From Gnetum montanum (lineage: Eukaryota; Streptophyta; Gnetopsida; Gnetales; Gnetaceae), in contig MNCI01004721.1 in NCBI GenBank assembly GCA_015680685.1, positions 655,206 through 719,205 of the forward strand: DNA of 64,000 bases. Reading direction: 5' to 3'. The notes under the pieces were generated by a model, which made no database searches, had not been told where the DNA came from, and saw nothing but the letters and a program-made list of their open reading frames with translations. The position numbers were made by a program, and so were the translations under genes. Positions 21,813-32,100 of this stretch are shown here, one piece after another. Positions within the stretch are counted from its first letter, which is position 1. Every line of letters starts with the position of its first letter.

Positions 21813-22240
21813 ACTCACGCTACCAACGTGACCTGGGTGTCAGTGAAAAAAATGAGTGTTTTTGAAGCTGAAATCTAAAGTTCTGGAGGCTGAAACTTGA
21901 AGAAATCATTAATGGACCTTGAGGGTGACTTGTCCCTTCAAAATTAGACCATTTTGACCCTGTTTTGAGGTTGTTTTGAGCCTGTTTTGAGGCTCTGAAA
22001 GTTGGTCACGCTGGACTCATATTGCAGCCTAACACTTTTAGATTTGGACTATTTTGACTTGATTTTGAAGCTGTTGGAGTTGCTCATGCTGAGGGCAAGC
22101 TAGCTTGATAACGTGAGTAAGCTGGCTTGGGCAAGTTGGGGTTGACCTCCCTACCTTAGTCAAATTTTTCCTTTTGAATGCTTGAAAGGGTTTGAGTCAT
22201 TTTCAATTTAAAGTGCTAGGCCAAAATTAGTGGTGTTTCA

Positions 22241-22257
22241 TTCGCCTCTCTTTGTTG
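22241..22257 (-). other. Polypurine tract of B
   Basis: TTCGCCTCTCTTTGTTG on the plus strand reads CAACAAAGAGAGGCGAA on the minus strand, directly before the LTR start TGAAACACC. Confidence 0.6.
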
Positions 22258-24420
22258 ACGTCTGGAGGAATCTACCCGAGAGACATCAACAAAGAAGTGC
22301 AAAACACCATGAACAAACAAGTACCAAACATTATCCATCAGCCTGCTGGATGTCATCGCATTGTGTCCAATAGTACATAGGATTTGGAAAATGCAGTTTG
22401 GGATGCAAGGGGAGGGGATTGGTTGAAACTAGGGGAAGCCAAGAGTTGGTCAAGGGTGATAATTGCTGCCAAGATCTATGGGAGAGGAATGCTCTCTTAT
22501 GAACAAGTTATATCTTTGTTCTTTGTCCATAGCCAGTGTTCAGCAGACTCGGAGCCAAGATGTAGGAAGGTGCGTTCTTTGGAGAAACAGGACTCTTATA
22601 GAGTGTTCACGGGGCCCGTTGTAAACAGCCAAAGCCACGCAATGGTGTGCAACATGGTCTCTTTGAGACACAAGTGTAATTGTTTTTCAAGACAATTGCC
22701 TTCTCGCCTGGGGCTTGTATGAGAAGAGCCAACAATCCATGGTTTGTGATGTCGACGGGGTCATGAAGACCTTTTCCATGCATTTTGCTCTTTGACTATT
22801 TTTTGTTCTTTTCCTTTTTATTTTTCTTGTTTGTTTCTTCTTTTCTTTTGTTTTTGTCTTTCTTTGTCTTTGTTTTTTTCTTTTATTTTTCTTTTTCTCT
22901 TTGGTCTTTTTAAAAGAGCTTGCTTTTAGTGCTATGCTTGTATTTGAGCACTTGCATTTTATGTCATGCATTGTGCACTGTGTTTTGAGTTGTGACTACT
23001 TAGGGAGTTATAGTGTGCAATAGTGTATCAAGAGTTTTAAGATGAGTGGAATGTGTCAAGGGGGGATGTAATCGAATAGGATAAGGGAGCATGATGGGGA
23101 ATAGGGAATGTATTAGGAGTCAAGAATGTACTTATGAACGGATTAATTAACCCAGTCACGTGCATTAGGAAAAATGTGATACCTTGTCATCATGATGAAG
23201 TGCATCTAAGCACGAATGCCTCAGAAGTGTCATCCTGCAAACACAACTCCAAGAAGATAAGAAAAACCACCAATGAAACAGTCAGCTAAACACTTTAACA
23301 AGGAGATGGAGTCACCACGTGCAATTTTCAACATAGACAGAATTATGAACAACATCAGCTTCATTAGTATCCATGAGAAAAATCATGTAGCAAGTCTTTG
23401 TAGAACATGAACAGTTGATTGCAGCGACACATCTTTTCAAGTTTTTCTTAGTCGTTGATGATGTCACTAATTTATAGTCTTAGCGGACTGTTGTGGATTA
23501 GTTTCACGTCATAACCCCTTGGATGATGCCAGTTTAGCGTTGTGGCGAACGATGCATTGCTAGTTTATAGTCATAGCAGACTGCAAAGAGGCAAACTAGT
23601 TTATAGTCTTAGTGGACTTTGAATGCTAGTTTCATGTCATGGTAGACAGATGTAGCAGTTTAGTGTCATATCGGATAGAACTCTGTGGTATCAGTTTTAA
23701 GTCATGATGCCAAGACTACTCTGTGGTATCAATTTTAAGTGATGATGCCAGGACTACTCTGTGGTATTAGTTTTAAGTCATAGTGCTAGGACTACTCTGT
23801 GGTATCAGTTTTAAGTCATGATGCTAGGACTATTTTGTGGTATCAGTTTTAAGTCATGATGCCAGGACTACTCTGTGCCAGTTTATAGTCATAGTGGACT
23901 GATGCTTACCTTGCTTGTATAAAGTGTGATGTTGTATGCATGGTCATGCTACGTGCCTACGAGATCCTGCAAAAATGAACTAGGAAAAAAACAACATCAA
24001 GCGACACATGTCATACATAGAGTTAGAATGTACGAATGAAAGAAAAGCAATGCAAAAAGTGATAGTTTTAGGTTGTTTCGGGCCGTATGCTAGTTTAAGG
24101 CCTTTTTGGGCCATGTGTTTTTGTAGTTTTATGTTTTTATGTTTGATGTTTTTCAAATGCAATCTATAAACTAAGTTGACAAATGTCTAAATAAAGAAAA
24201 ATGTGTGATCTAAGTGAGCGGGAAAAATATAAACACATAGGCTAGTGCAATGTAAACTAAAGTTAAAAATGCATGTAAAAGGGGTAGGTAGAAGGTAGGC
24301 AACCATCTAGCACATTTTCAGCCAAGGGAGAGTCTTGGTCATGTAGTTGCTTTCTAACTAGGCATGGATTAGGGAGCATGCAAGGTTTAGGGTCCTCTAG
24401 GGGGTTGTCGACTTCAACCA
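22258..24420 (-). other. Noncoding 3' part of B
   Basis: In a complete gypsy element RT, RNase H and integrase would occupy this space. I see no such motifs in any frame. It holds a pyrimidine-rich stretch (22790-22920), a 38-bp tandem array (23681-23870) and several dispersed copies of a 'cagtttatagtcatagcaga'-like motif (about 23470-23890), with relatives inside gag near 25540-25590. Confidence 0.6.
23681..23870. repeat. 38-bp tandem array, 5 units
   Basis: Units start at 23681, 23719, 23757, 23795 and 23833. Consensus: 'ctctgtggtatcagttttaa' then 'gtcatgatgccaggacta'. Only scattered substitutions separate the units. Confidence 0.92.
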
Positions 24421-24421
24421 C

Positions 24422-25165
24422 TCATTCGGGTGTGTTAGCCTTAAGCATTGCATTGGTTGTCGTAGGTGTACCATTAAGAAACTCTTCTTCCAAAACTCGC
24501 ACCATGTCTATGTCGTGGATAGTCAAAGAGGAAACATTATTACCATGCATGATAAATTGACCACCTTCGTATAGAAGGTGGATTTCTTGGTGGATGGGAG
24601 AGGAGATGGCCCTTAGTTGAGCTAGCCAAGGCCTACCTAGAATCATGTTGAAACCTGGCATCTCCTCTCTGATAGTGAAATCTACGCTAGTGGGGAATTG
24701 CTCTCCTACTACAAAGGCTAAGTTGATTGTACCCTTGACTGTGACATGTGATCCATTTAAGGATTTTAGACATCTGGTTTTGGTTGGCTTGATTTCATCT
24801 GCCAGGCCTAGCTTGTCGATGACGAAGTACAGGACTACGTTCGTTGCTGCACCATTGTCAACATGCACTCTACGGATGATGCACTGTCCAACACGAATGC
24901 TAATGGATAGTGGAGCTGTAGTGACTTTCCCTCGTTTGGGGTTGACTTTAACTGCATCATCATGAAAGGCTAAGGTTGTTGAACCAAATTCTTATGTTGT
25001 GGGAGGCATCATTGTTACACGGATGGATGCCTCATTTGCAGGGATGTCCTCCATAACATGAATGGAGGCTAAGACCTGGGCCAATTCTTGGCAGTGAGTA
25101 GGTGAGGTCCTGACTAGGTCGTATAAGCTAAATGTTGTGTTCTTTTGCTTGAGTGTTTGCTTTAC
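24422..25165 (-). pseudogene. Retroelement protease domain of B
   Basis: The 148-codon open frame at 24422-24868 reads HVDNGAATNVV at the catalytic loop, where family members have D-S/T-G or D-x-G-A. It continues with CLKSLNGSHVTVKGTINLAF, PGFNMILGRPWLAQ (the conserved second block) and HQEIHLLYEGGQFIMHGN. This is the particle-processing aspartic protease, Tat/Athila style. The frame upstream (24869-25165) continues toward gag with stops. The variant D-N-G loop makes activity doubtful. No pol domain follows downstream. Confidence 0.75.
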
Positions 25166-27957
25166 CTAGGTTAGTGTAGTTACGAAGTCCTTGTCATTAG
25201 CTGTTGTGTTAGCTTTGACTTCCTCTGTGAAGCTTGAGAGACAGACCTCTCGGAAGGGGGACTTAGGCTTGGTTTGCTTGGGGGTAGGGGCCCCAGTGTT
25301 CAGTTGTTGTTTGCTAGTTATGGCCTTTGCTTTAGTCATGGGAGTTGCAAGGTGCTCGTTTGTCCTCTTGCGTTCCCATTTGGTGGCCCTACCTGGGTTG
25401 CTAGTGGGGTCAACCCTTGGAGGAGGGGGGATTGAGATGTTGCCCACTGTTGGGCTTCAGGTAGGTGAGGGGCCATCTCGTTGTGGCACTCTTATGATGA
25501 AAATTTGCTTAGCGGTTTTTGTTGCTGCGTCATGCCAGTTTAATGTCTTTGTGGATGAGTCGTGCCAGTTTAATGTCTTAGCAGACGATGTCTATGGAGC
25601 CTTAACCACAAAGGGTGTTGTGGATGCCTGGGGTGGCACCTTGATAACAAAGGGAGGCCTCTTGTTTGTGGGGGCTGGGGGAATCCTTACCTTGCTGGGA
25701 GACACATGGATCACAAAAGGTTTTTACACAGGTTTTGGCTTGCCACCTATGCTAATTGAGTTTATGACATAGGAGGCATTATCTGTGTTAGATTGACTTG
25801 CCATGTCAATCACTAGTTGGCCTTATTCTATCATTCCCTGTAGGTCATCTTGCAAGGCATGACAACTGTCTATACTGTGACCAGCCATTTGATGGTAATG
25901 ACAGTATTGGTCCAATTTAAAATGTTGTGGGAGGCTCATGTGGTACTGCTAAGGTGGGGTTCCTTAGTAGTTCACAATACCTGTCATGTTTTTGGCAGGT
26001 AATCTCCGATACGTGTTTGTGTTGGATTTCCAGGCTTTCAAGAGTTGCTCCAATAGTTGAGAGGGTTGCATCGGTAGTGGTGTATACTTTGAGCAGTCTT
26101 TGCGCTGAAAGTTGGGCCTTGGGGTGGCCCCTGCTGATGTAGGTGAGTTGGTGCCAAAGTTACCAGCTTTATTAGCTGGGGCTTTAGGTTGCTTAGCTTT
26201 TGGGCCCCAGTTGGTTGCTTTTGTGATTGTGGCTATTGTTGCCTCGATTGTATTTTGCTTGCGAGTATGTTGGTTTTTGTAGGCCACATAAGCTGAGTCA
26301 TTGCTAGCTTGTGTTGCTTCCTCTATGTCCTTAATTTGTACAAATACCTGACTTAAAGTACGAGGGTTTAAATAATAAATTTTTGATTTAATGAATCATT
26401 TGTAGCTACCTTAAGGATGGTAAGAAAATATGTTTCAGGAATAGGTTCATGAAGTTCATTTAGGGCGGCACTCCATCTTTGGATAAATTTCTGTGTTGGC
26501 TCTAAAGGCGCTTGTTTAATTTGAATCAAGCTATCTAATGTGGCTTTAGGTTCTAGATTGTATTTGAAATAGGTGACAAACTGGTGCAACAAATCCTCTA
26601 GAGAAGATATAGAGCTACGAGGTAAGGCTCGGTACCAGTCTAAGGCTTTTCTTATTAAAGACATAGCAAACACACGGAAAATTACATGGGGCCATGCTTG
26701 AAGCAAAAGACTTTTGGTTCAGAATGTCACTAGGTGGGCATTTGGATCTCCCTCTCCATTATACTTGGTCAATTGAGGTAACGAGACTCCCTTTGGCAAG
26801 GTTAAGGTTGGAACTAAGGGGTCAATTGGGTTATCTTGATAGAAATCTAGTACATTGACTTCCTCATTATTCAAAGTTTTAAGGTGTTTTAATTCCTCTG
26901 CTAAGGAGTGCATCATTTTTTGTGTGTCTGCCCATTCTTGGGTAGTAGGCAAACCAGTGGATTGAGTGGATTGTGGATGATAATGATTTAATTGTTGTAT
27001 TGTTTGTGGGAAGAGAGGTTGTTGGGCGAACGTTTGTTGTGGTGGAATGGTATTCAAAACTAAGACTATCTATGAAGCCCATTGCCCAGCCACAGGTTGT
27101 GAAGTAATACCTTGAACATGTTGGGTTGGAGTAATCAATGGTGCTTCATGGATTTGCACCTGAGGTATGTAATGGATGGATGTGGAAGCTGGTATGACTG
27201 ATGGCATTCCAATTACTTGAGGTCGAAAGATTGACCCTACGTTGGTTTGGGGAGGGAGTTGTTGGGACTGTACTTGTGGAGGAATGATGGAAGTAGATGC
27301 ATCAGAGTGAATATTATTGGGTACAGAGAAGATAGGAGGAATGATGGAAGTAGACGCATCAGAGTGAATATTATTGGGTACAGAGAAGATAGGAATGGAA
27401 GTAAGTACCTCTTGTCGAGAAACTGGTGCTCGAGTGTTTGCGGATGAAAGAGGAAGCATAGTTTCTTCCAAGAAAGGGTGGAACAATGAGTTTGTGTAGG
27501 CATGGGGACTAATGGTATGGTAGGAATCTCCATGTTTAGATTGGGCTGCAAAATCATCTTCCTCATCTTGAGGCTCTATTGGCGGTAGTTGTAAGGCTTG
27601 AATTCTAGCCATAAGAAGCTAGGATATGAGTTTATAATGGTTTTCAGATAGCGGGATTATGGCAAATGCTGAAGGGATGAACTCAGGTCCTCCTTTGTGG
27701 ATAAATTCATATTCTCGCTTTGCTTCCCTTTCTATACGGTCAATAGGTAAGTTGGCTTGGATTTTGATGCAGATGAAGTTATACTGTTCGAGTGTGAGAG
27801 TGGCATAGGTAGGGTCTTTGCCCTATATCCTAAGCGACTGCTGTGTAGGGCCTTGAGGGTTTACTTGTTCAATGATAGTTATGGGTTCCGTAGCAGTCAC
27901 AGGGTTTGAAGTTTCAGTGATTGGTAGTGTTACTGGGTTGAGTTGGAAGGATTCCAT
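25166..27957 (-). pseudogene. gag of B
   Basis: The likely start is the ATG at 27957 (MESFQLNPVTLPITE), 230 bp inside the primer site. The N-terminal half is Pro/Gln/Ser-rich and low complexity (27070-27612), including a tandem duplication of 19 codons at 27278-27391. The Retrotrans_gag helical domain follows at 26368-26706: MSLIRKALDWYRALPRSSIS, then LLHQFVTYFKY and FIQRWSAALNELH. The C-terminal part (25964-26287 and 25166-25447) is Lys/Thr/Pro-rich. In-frame stops and frame changes near 27615, 27060, 26710 and 26300 break it. Length and order match Tat-type gag. Confidence 0.75.
27278..27391. repeat. 57-bp tandem duplication in B gag
   Basis: Units 27278-27334 and 27335-27391 are almost identical and keep the frame. 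They encode two copies of a 19-residue segment containing SVPNNIHSDASTS. Confidence 0.95.
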
Positions 27958-28170
27958 AACGAACATGAGTAGATTGGGCTAGATGAATGGGGTTGGATTG
28001 TAAGTAGTTGCAACGTGACCGTGACACAAACACAACATGATAGAACTAATCAAACCAGACCAACAAGACAAGCTCATCATGACCAATAGGGATAGGAGAC
28101 TCATAGGGTAAGATGAAAAAGTTTTGATAGGTAGCGTGATCAACATTTTAACAATGGCAAATTCAAGCCC

Positions 28171-28188
28171 TCCTTCTAGTGCCAAAAA
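28171..28188 (-). other. Primer-binding site of B
   Basis: On the minus strand TTTTTGGCACTAGAAGGA begins one base after the 5' LTR end. It resembles the TGGCGCxAGAAGG-type sites of some plant gypsy elements. The priming tRNA is not determined. Confidence 0.5.
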
Positions 28189-28189
28189 C

Positions 28190-30158
28190 TATGTTAACCT
28201 AAATTGTTAGTGTAAGGCTGGAAGGGAAACAGACATCGAGAGATCGTCGGGTAGCCATAGCTAACCCTACCTTCGCCTGAGGGCAAGCTGGAAAAGTAAA
28301 CGAAGGCAGAGTGCCTTGGATGGTCTTCACACAAATCAACCAAGGACTTCCCCGAGTGTAAGCTATAGCTAGCACTGGGGTTATCGTAAACGATGTTTTA
28401 AAACATGTAAATGCACGTAAAATGTAAACATGAGCCGTAAGACATAAGAATGTAAGGCGTAAACAAAATGTAAACTATAAACTGAATGTAAACTGAATGT
28501 AAGCAGAAATGTAAATAGAACATAAAATAGAAAATGGAAATAATTTTTTGTTGGCAAAACGGAAATGATGTATTGCTTAGAAAAGATGTGCACTAGTCAA
28601 AGCATAGTTGCATGTAGATGGCAGGTCAAATGCCTAGCCCTGGGGTGATGTAACATGATGATGCGATGATGTGATGTGATGAATGTGAGAAATGCTTGGA
28701 TGCCAACAGTCAGGTGTGCCGAGCACCCAAGGATTGTAAGTTATATCCTCTCTTAGAATTGCCAATCTCTATCCTTTTTTTTACCTCCTAGTTTATGTGA
28801 ATTGATAGGGTGTTTATAGGGTTGGGCCAGGCTCGGGCACAAAATTCAAGAATGGAATCAATGGCTAGGAGATGAGAGGAAAGCAGATCTACTGACATGT
28901 GTCCAATGGATAGTTGTGCTCAGGTTGGATGCATGTTGGCGAGAGTTGGATGTGTGTTGGATAGTTGTGCACGAGTTGGATTTGTGTCGGATAGTTGTGC
29001 ATGATTTGGATGTGTGTTGGATAGTTGTGCACGAGTTGAATTTGTGTTGGATAGTTGTGCACGAGTTGGATGTGTGTTGGAGAGAGTTGGATGTGTGTTG
29101 GATAGTTGTGCATGAGTTGGATTTGTGTCAGATAGTTGTGCACGGGTTGGATGTGTGTTGGATAGTTGTGCACGAGTTGGATTTGTGTCAGATAGTTGTG
29201 CATGAGTTGGATGTGTGTTGGCAAGCTGTGCACAAGTTGGCTGTGTGTTGGATAGTTGTGCACAAGTTGGATTTGTGTCAGATAGTTGTGCACAAGTTGG
29301 ATGTGTGTTGGATAGTTGTGCATGAGTTGGATTTGTGTCGGATAGTTATGCACGAGTTGGATGTGTGTCGGCAAGCTACATTCTTGACTAGGTTCATCAC
29401 ATTTTATAATTTATGGGTTATTCAAGCCCATGAAAGTACATTTAATTTAGACTATGAGGGCCTGACTATCCCACAAATAAAGATTTACAATGAAATGTAC
29501 AAGGGAAATTCGACCCATCTTGCTTCAAACTTCTTTGTCCCTAAGTTTTTCTGGAATTTTCTAGGAGTTGCTGATGTTGAGAATTTTTTGCCATTTTCTA
29601 GAATTTTCTGGGAGTTGCTGATGCTGAGAATTTTCTACCATTTTCTGAAATTTTCTGGAAGTTGTTGATGCTGAGAATTTTCTACCATTTTCTGGAATTT
29701 TTTGGAATTTTTTGGAAGTTGGTCATGTTGGACTCACGTTGCCAACGTGACCTATGCGTCAGTGACAAAAATGAGTGTTTTGGAGCTGAAATCTGAAGTT
29801 CTAGAGGCTGAAACTTGGAGAAATCATTAATGGACCTTGAGGGTGACTTGTCCCTTCAAAATTAGACCATTTTGACATTGTTTTGAGGCTATTTTGAGCC
29901 TATTTTGAGGCTCTGAAAGTTGGTCACGCTAGACTCATATTACAGCCTGACACTTTTAGATTTGGACTGTTTTGACTTGATTTTGAAACTGTTGGAGTTG
30001 CTCATGCTGAGGGCAAGCTAGCTTGATAGCATGAGCAAGCTTGCTTGGGCAAGCTGGGGGTGACCTCCCTACCTTAGTCAAATATTTCCTTCTAAATGCT
30101 TGAAAGGGTTTGAGTCATTTTCAATTTAAAGTGCTAGGCAAAAATTAGTGGTGTTTCA
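28190..30158 (-). repeat. 5' LTR of B
   Basis: 1969 bp, same structure as 20172-22240. TATA (CTATAAACA on the minus strand) is at 28811-28819, the 30-bp array at 28912-29376 (about 15 units), and the second array at 29540-29735. Long open frames across the array (161 and 250 codons) are repeat by-products. Confidence 0.9.
28912..29376. repeat. 30-bp tandem array in B 5' LTR (about 15 units)
   Basis: Same unit and same two subtypes as 20893-21446, but with fewer units and a different order. Array length therefore changed after, or during, insertion. Confidence 0.93.
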
Positions 30159-30163
30159 TTAAC

Positions 30164-31060
30164 CACAAGAATTTACCAAAAAGAAAATAATGCATCTACT
30201 AAAATATACACTAATGATATAACTAGCAATGAGGTGAACAATGAAGAGAAGGATGGAGAGAAGAGAATGGAATGGAGTCTCAAGAACAAGGTGGTGTATA
30301 GCCCCTTGTGTAGTTCATGATTAATGTGACTTAGCAGGTCCCATTCCAAGTCCAGCCTCAAACAAACCACTTCCAGTGACTTCGCATTAATGCATTCGGC
30401 CAATCCATCCTCTTGAAGTAACAAGAATGTCTTCACCCAAGAGCCACTACCATTCCGATGAAACAAAGGAGGAGAGAATTGGAAGAGAAAAGGGCCTTAG
30501 TTAGAGGGAACATTTTTATTTTGAGTTTCATAACCAGTGCTTGTAGCCCAAATTTATTTCGTCTAAGGGGTGTGCTTTGAATTCTCACTTTCTTCTTCTT
30601 TTTTTGATGTTTTATGTGTTTATGCATGAGAACCACACCATGCAAAGACTTTGTTATTTTTATGGCTCAGCTTCTCGATAAGTGAGTAATGATGAAACGG
30701 TAAGAAAACTCAAAAAGAAAACATCCAAGCACCCAAGATAACGGCCAACACAAATGCATCAAGTTCCCTTGAAGTCATACCCTTTTCAATCCTTAAGTCC
30801 TTCCTTAGCTTGAGAAATACCTAGTCACTGATTCGTTATAGTTCTTATTGGAAAGGGATTGTACATTTCCAAGCCGAGAGAGACCATAGAAATTGGTGGA
30901 TGTATGGATGAAGTGAACTCATTGCCTATGATATCAAAAGAAACATACCTTAGTATCCACATCATGACTTAAAGGTAAAAACCAAACATTAGCAATCAAT
31001 ATGAAAAATAGTTCATACCATCATGCAGAACACTTATTGAATGACAAACTTACAGGTTGG

Positions 31061-31094
<34 letters not shown>

Positions 31095-31270
31095 GAAAAA
31101 GTGTATAAACAATGTTGTAAAACAAAAATAAGAAAAGTTAAAGAAATTTGTAAAACAAAAACTTAAAAGAACTAAGGGCCCCAAATGATTAGCATACGTG
31201 GCCATCTCCTCCATGACTGAATGGAAAGGGAGAGATCCGAAATAATGAGCGCCTATATGAATTTCTTAAA
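30164..31270 (-). other. 3' noncoding region of A3, second part
   Basis: Continues from 20166. It aligns with about 3670-4900 of A2 through the 'ccacttccagtgacttcgca' block (30370), the 'ggggtgtgctttgaattctc' block (30565) and the 'tagcatacgtggccatctcc' block (31190). It contains a (CA)n microsatellite at 31064-31092. No gene is seen. Confidence 0.65.
31064..31092. repeat. (AC)n microsatellite
   Basis: About 14 uninterrupted AC units. Confidence 0.97.
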
Positions 31271-31369
31271 AGTGTCCAATTTCTCCCCATTGATGTTCTC
31301 AGATTAAGGGGCAAAAGTCAGTGACGCTCATATTCCAATGTATTTATGCCTTCGTTGTGGGCATGAGTT

Positions 31370-32100
31370 GTTCCCCTAGTTTGTTCCATGCATGTTGGTT
31401 TGCTCTTTCAACTAGCTATCAACCACAGGGTGTCTACTACTTATGTGGTTGCTACATACAAGCATCTTTGTCTCCGAGTTTCAAGGGCACACCTATTGCA
31501 TGGAGGAGATGTTGAGCATTCCTCCATGTCATCACCCGATGAATCACTGTATGTGATGCATGGAACTTTCTTCTTCTCGATCTTTTCATAAATATTTACC
31601 TTACATATTTCGAAGGAAAGATCGTGAATCCCTAGGAATGCATCTATTGTGCTTGGCCATGCCCTTCCCATTATAATTGGAAAGTCCCCTTCGTTGTTGT
31701 TGACCTCTATCACTATGAAGTTAGCTGGGTATGACCAACCACACACCATGGTAATGATGTCCTCTACCAATCCCAAGGGAATTGTGATGGACTAGTCTAC
31801 CAGCTCTAGTTGAATGTTGTTCTTCTTCAGTTGGGGCAGGTTCTAGGCTTGATACATTTCTTATGATATTAGGTTGACTCCAGAACCTTAGTCAAGAAGA
31901 GCCTTATGTGGTTCATTCCCGATGAATTAGAGGTAGATTAAGGGACTTCCAAGGTCAGCTAGTTTCCTGGGAAGGTGGCCTACCTTTATCCATTCGGTTA
32001 CGGTATGTGTTAACATAATTGTATGCGTTAAGCTCTGTTGTTGGACTGAAGGGTGCTCCGAAGCCTTATGTGTTGGAGGAGTGTACCTAGACTCAACCAC
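31370..32100 (-). pseudogene. Decayed aspartic protease (A3)
   Basis: Aligns with 7960-8640 of A2. The catalytic loop near 31880-31905 reads ALLD, then a stop, then GSGVNLIS. The 111-codon open piece at 31441-31776 carries MGLVEDIITMVCGWSYP and GDFPIIMGRAWPSTIDAFLG, the second conserved block. Frames on the minus strand then run into noncoding sequence instead of RT, because pol is deleted. Not functional. Confidence 0.8.

Larger units (their letters stand above)
20172..22240 (-). repeat. 3' LTR of B
   Basis: On the minus strand it starts TGAAACACC and ends GGTCAGCATA. TATA lies at 20791-20800. The U3 contains two tandem arrays: 30-bp units at 20893-21446 and a TTTTCTGGAATT-type array at 21611-21812. 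It aligns along its whole length with 28190-30158. The 100-bp size difference is largely array copy number. Confidence 0.9.
20172..30158 (-). mobile_element. Nested gypsy-like gag-protease element B, target duplication TTAAC
   Basis: LTRs 20172-22240 (2069 bp) and 28190-30158 (1969 bp), flanked by TTAAC at 20167-20171 and 30159-30163. The flanks join to give continuous A3 sequence. On the minus strand: primer site (28188-28171), gag (27957 to about 25170), protease (24868 to 24422), a 2.1-kb noncoding stretch and a polypurine tract (22257-22241). There is no RT, RNase H or integrase. The large LTRs, Tat/Ogre-like gag-protease style and missing pol suggest a large non-autonomous derivative. 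It is the youngest insertion in this stack. Confidence 0.9.

Noticed and set aside
22687-22971. Lys-rich 94-codon minus ORF as a nuclear protein
   Set aside because: It is the reverse of a T/C-rich low-complexity tract; Lys-rich composition is automatic.
25191-25772. 193-codon plus-strand ORF
   Set aside because: Antisense to B gag/protease region; composition follows the minus-strand coding sequence, and no domain is visible.
27247-27447. Plus-strand ORF with a repeated NDGSRxIRVNIIGYREDR segment
   Set aside because: Shadow of the 57-bp duplication in B gag on the other strand.
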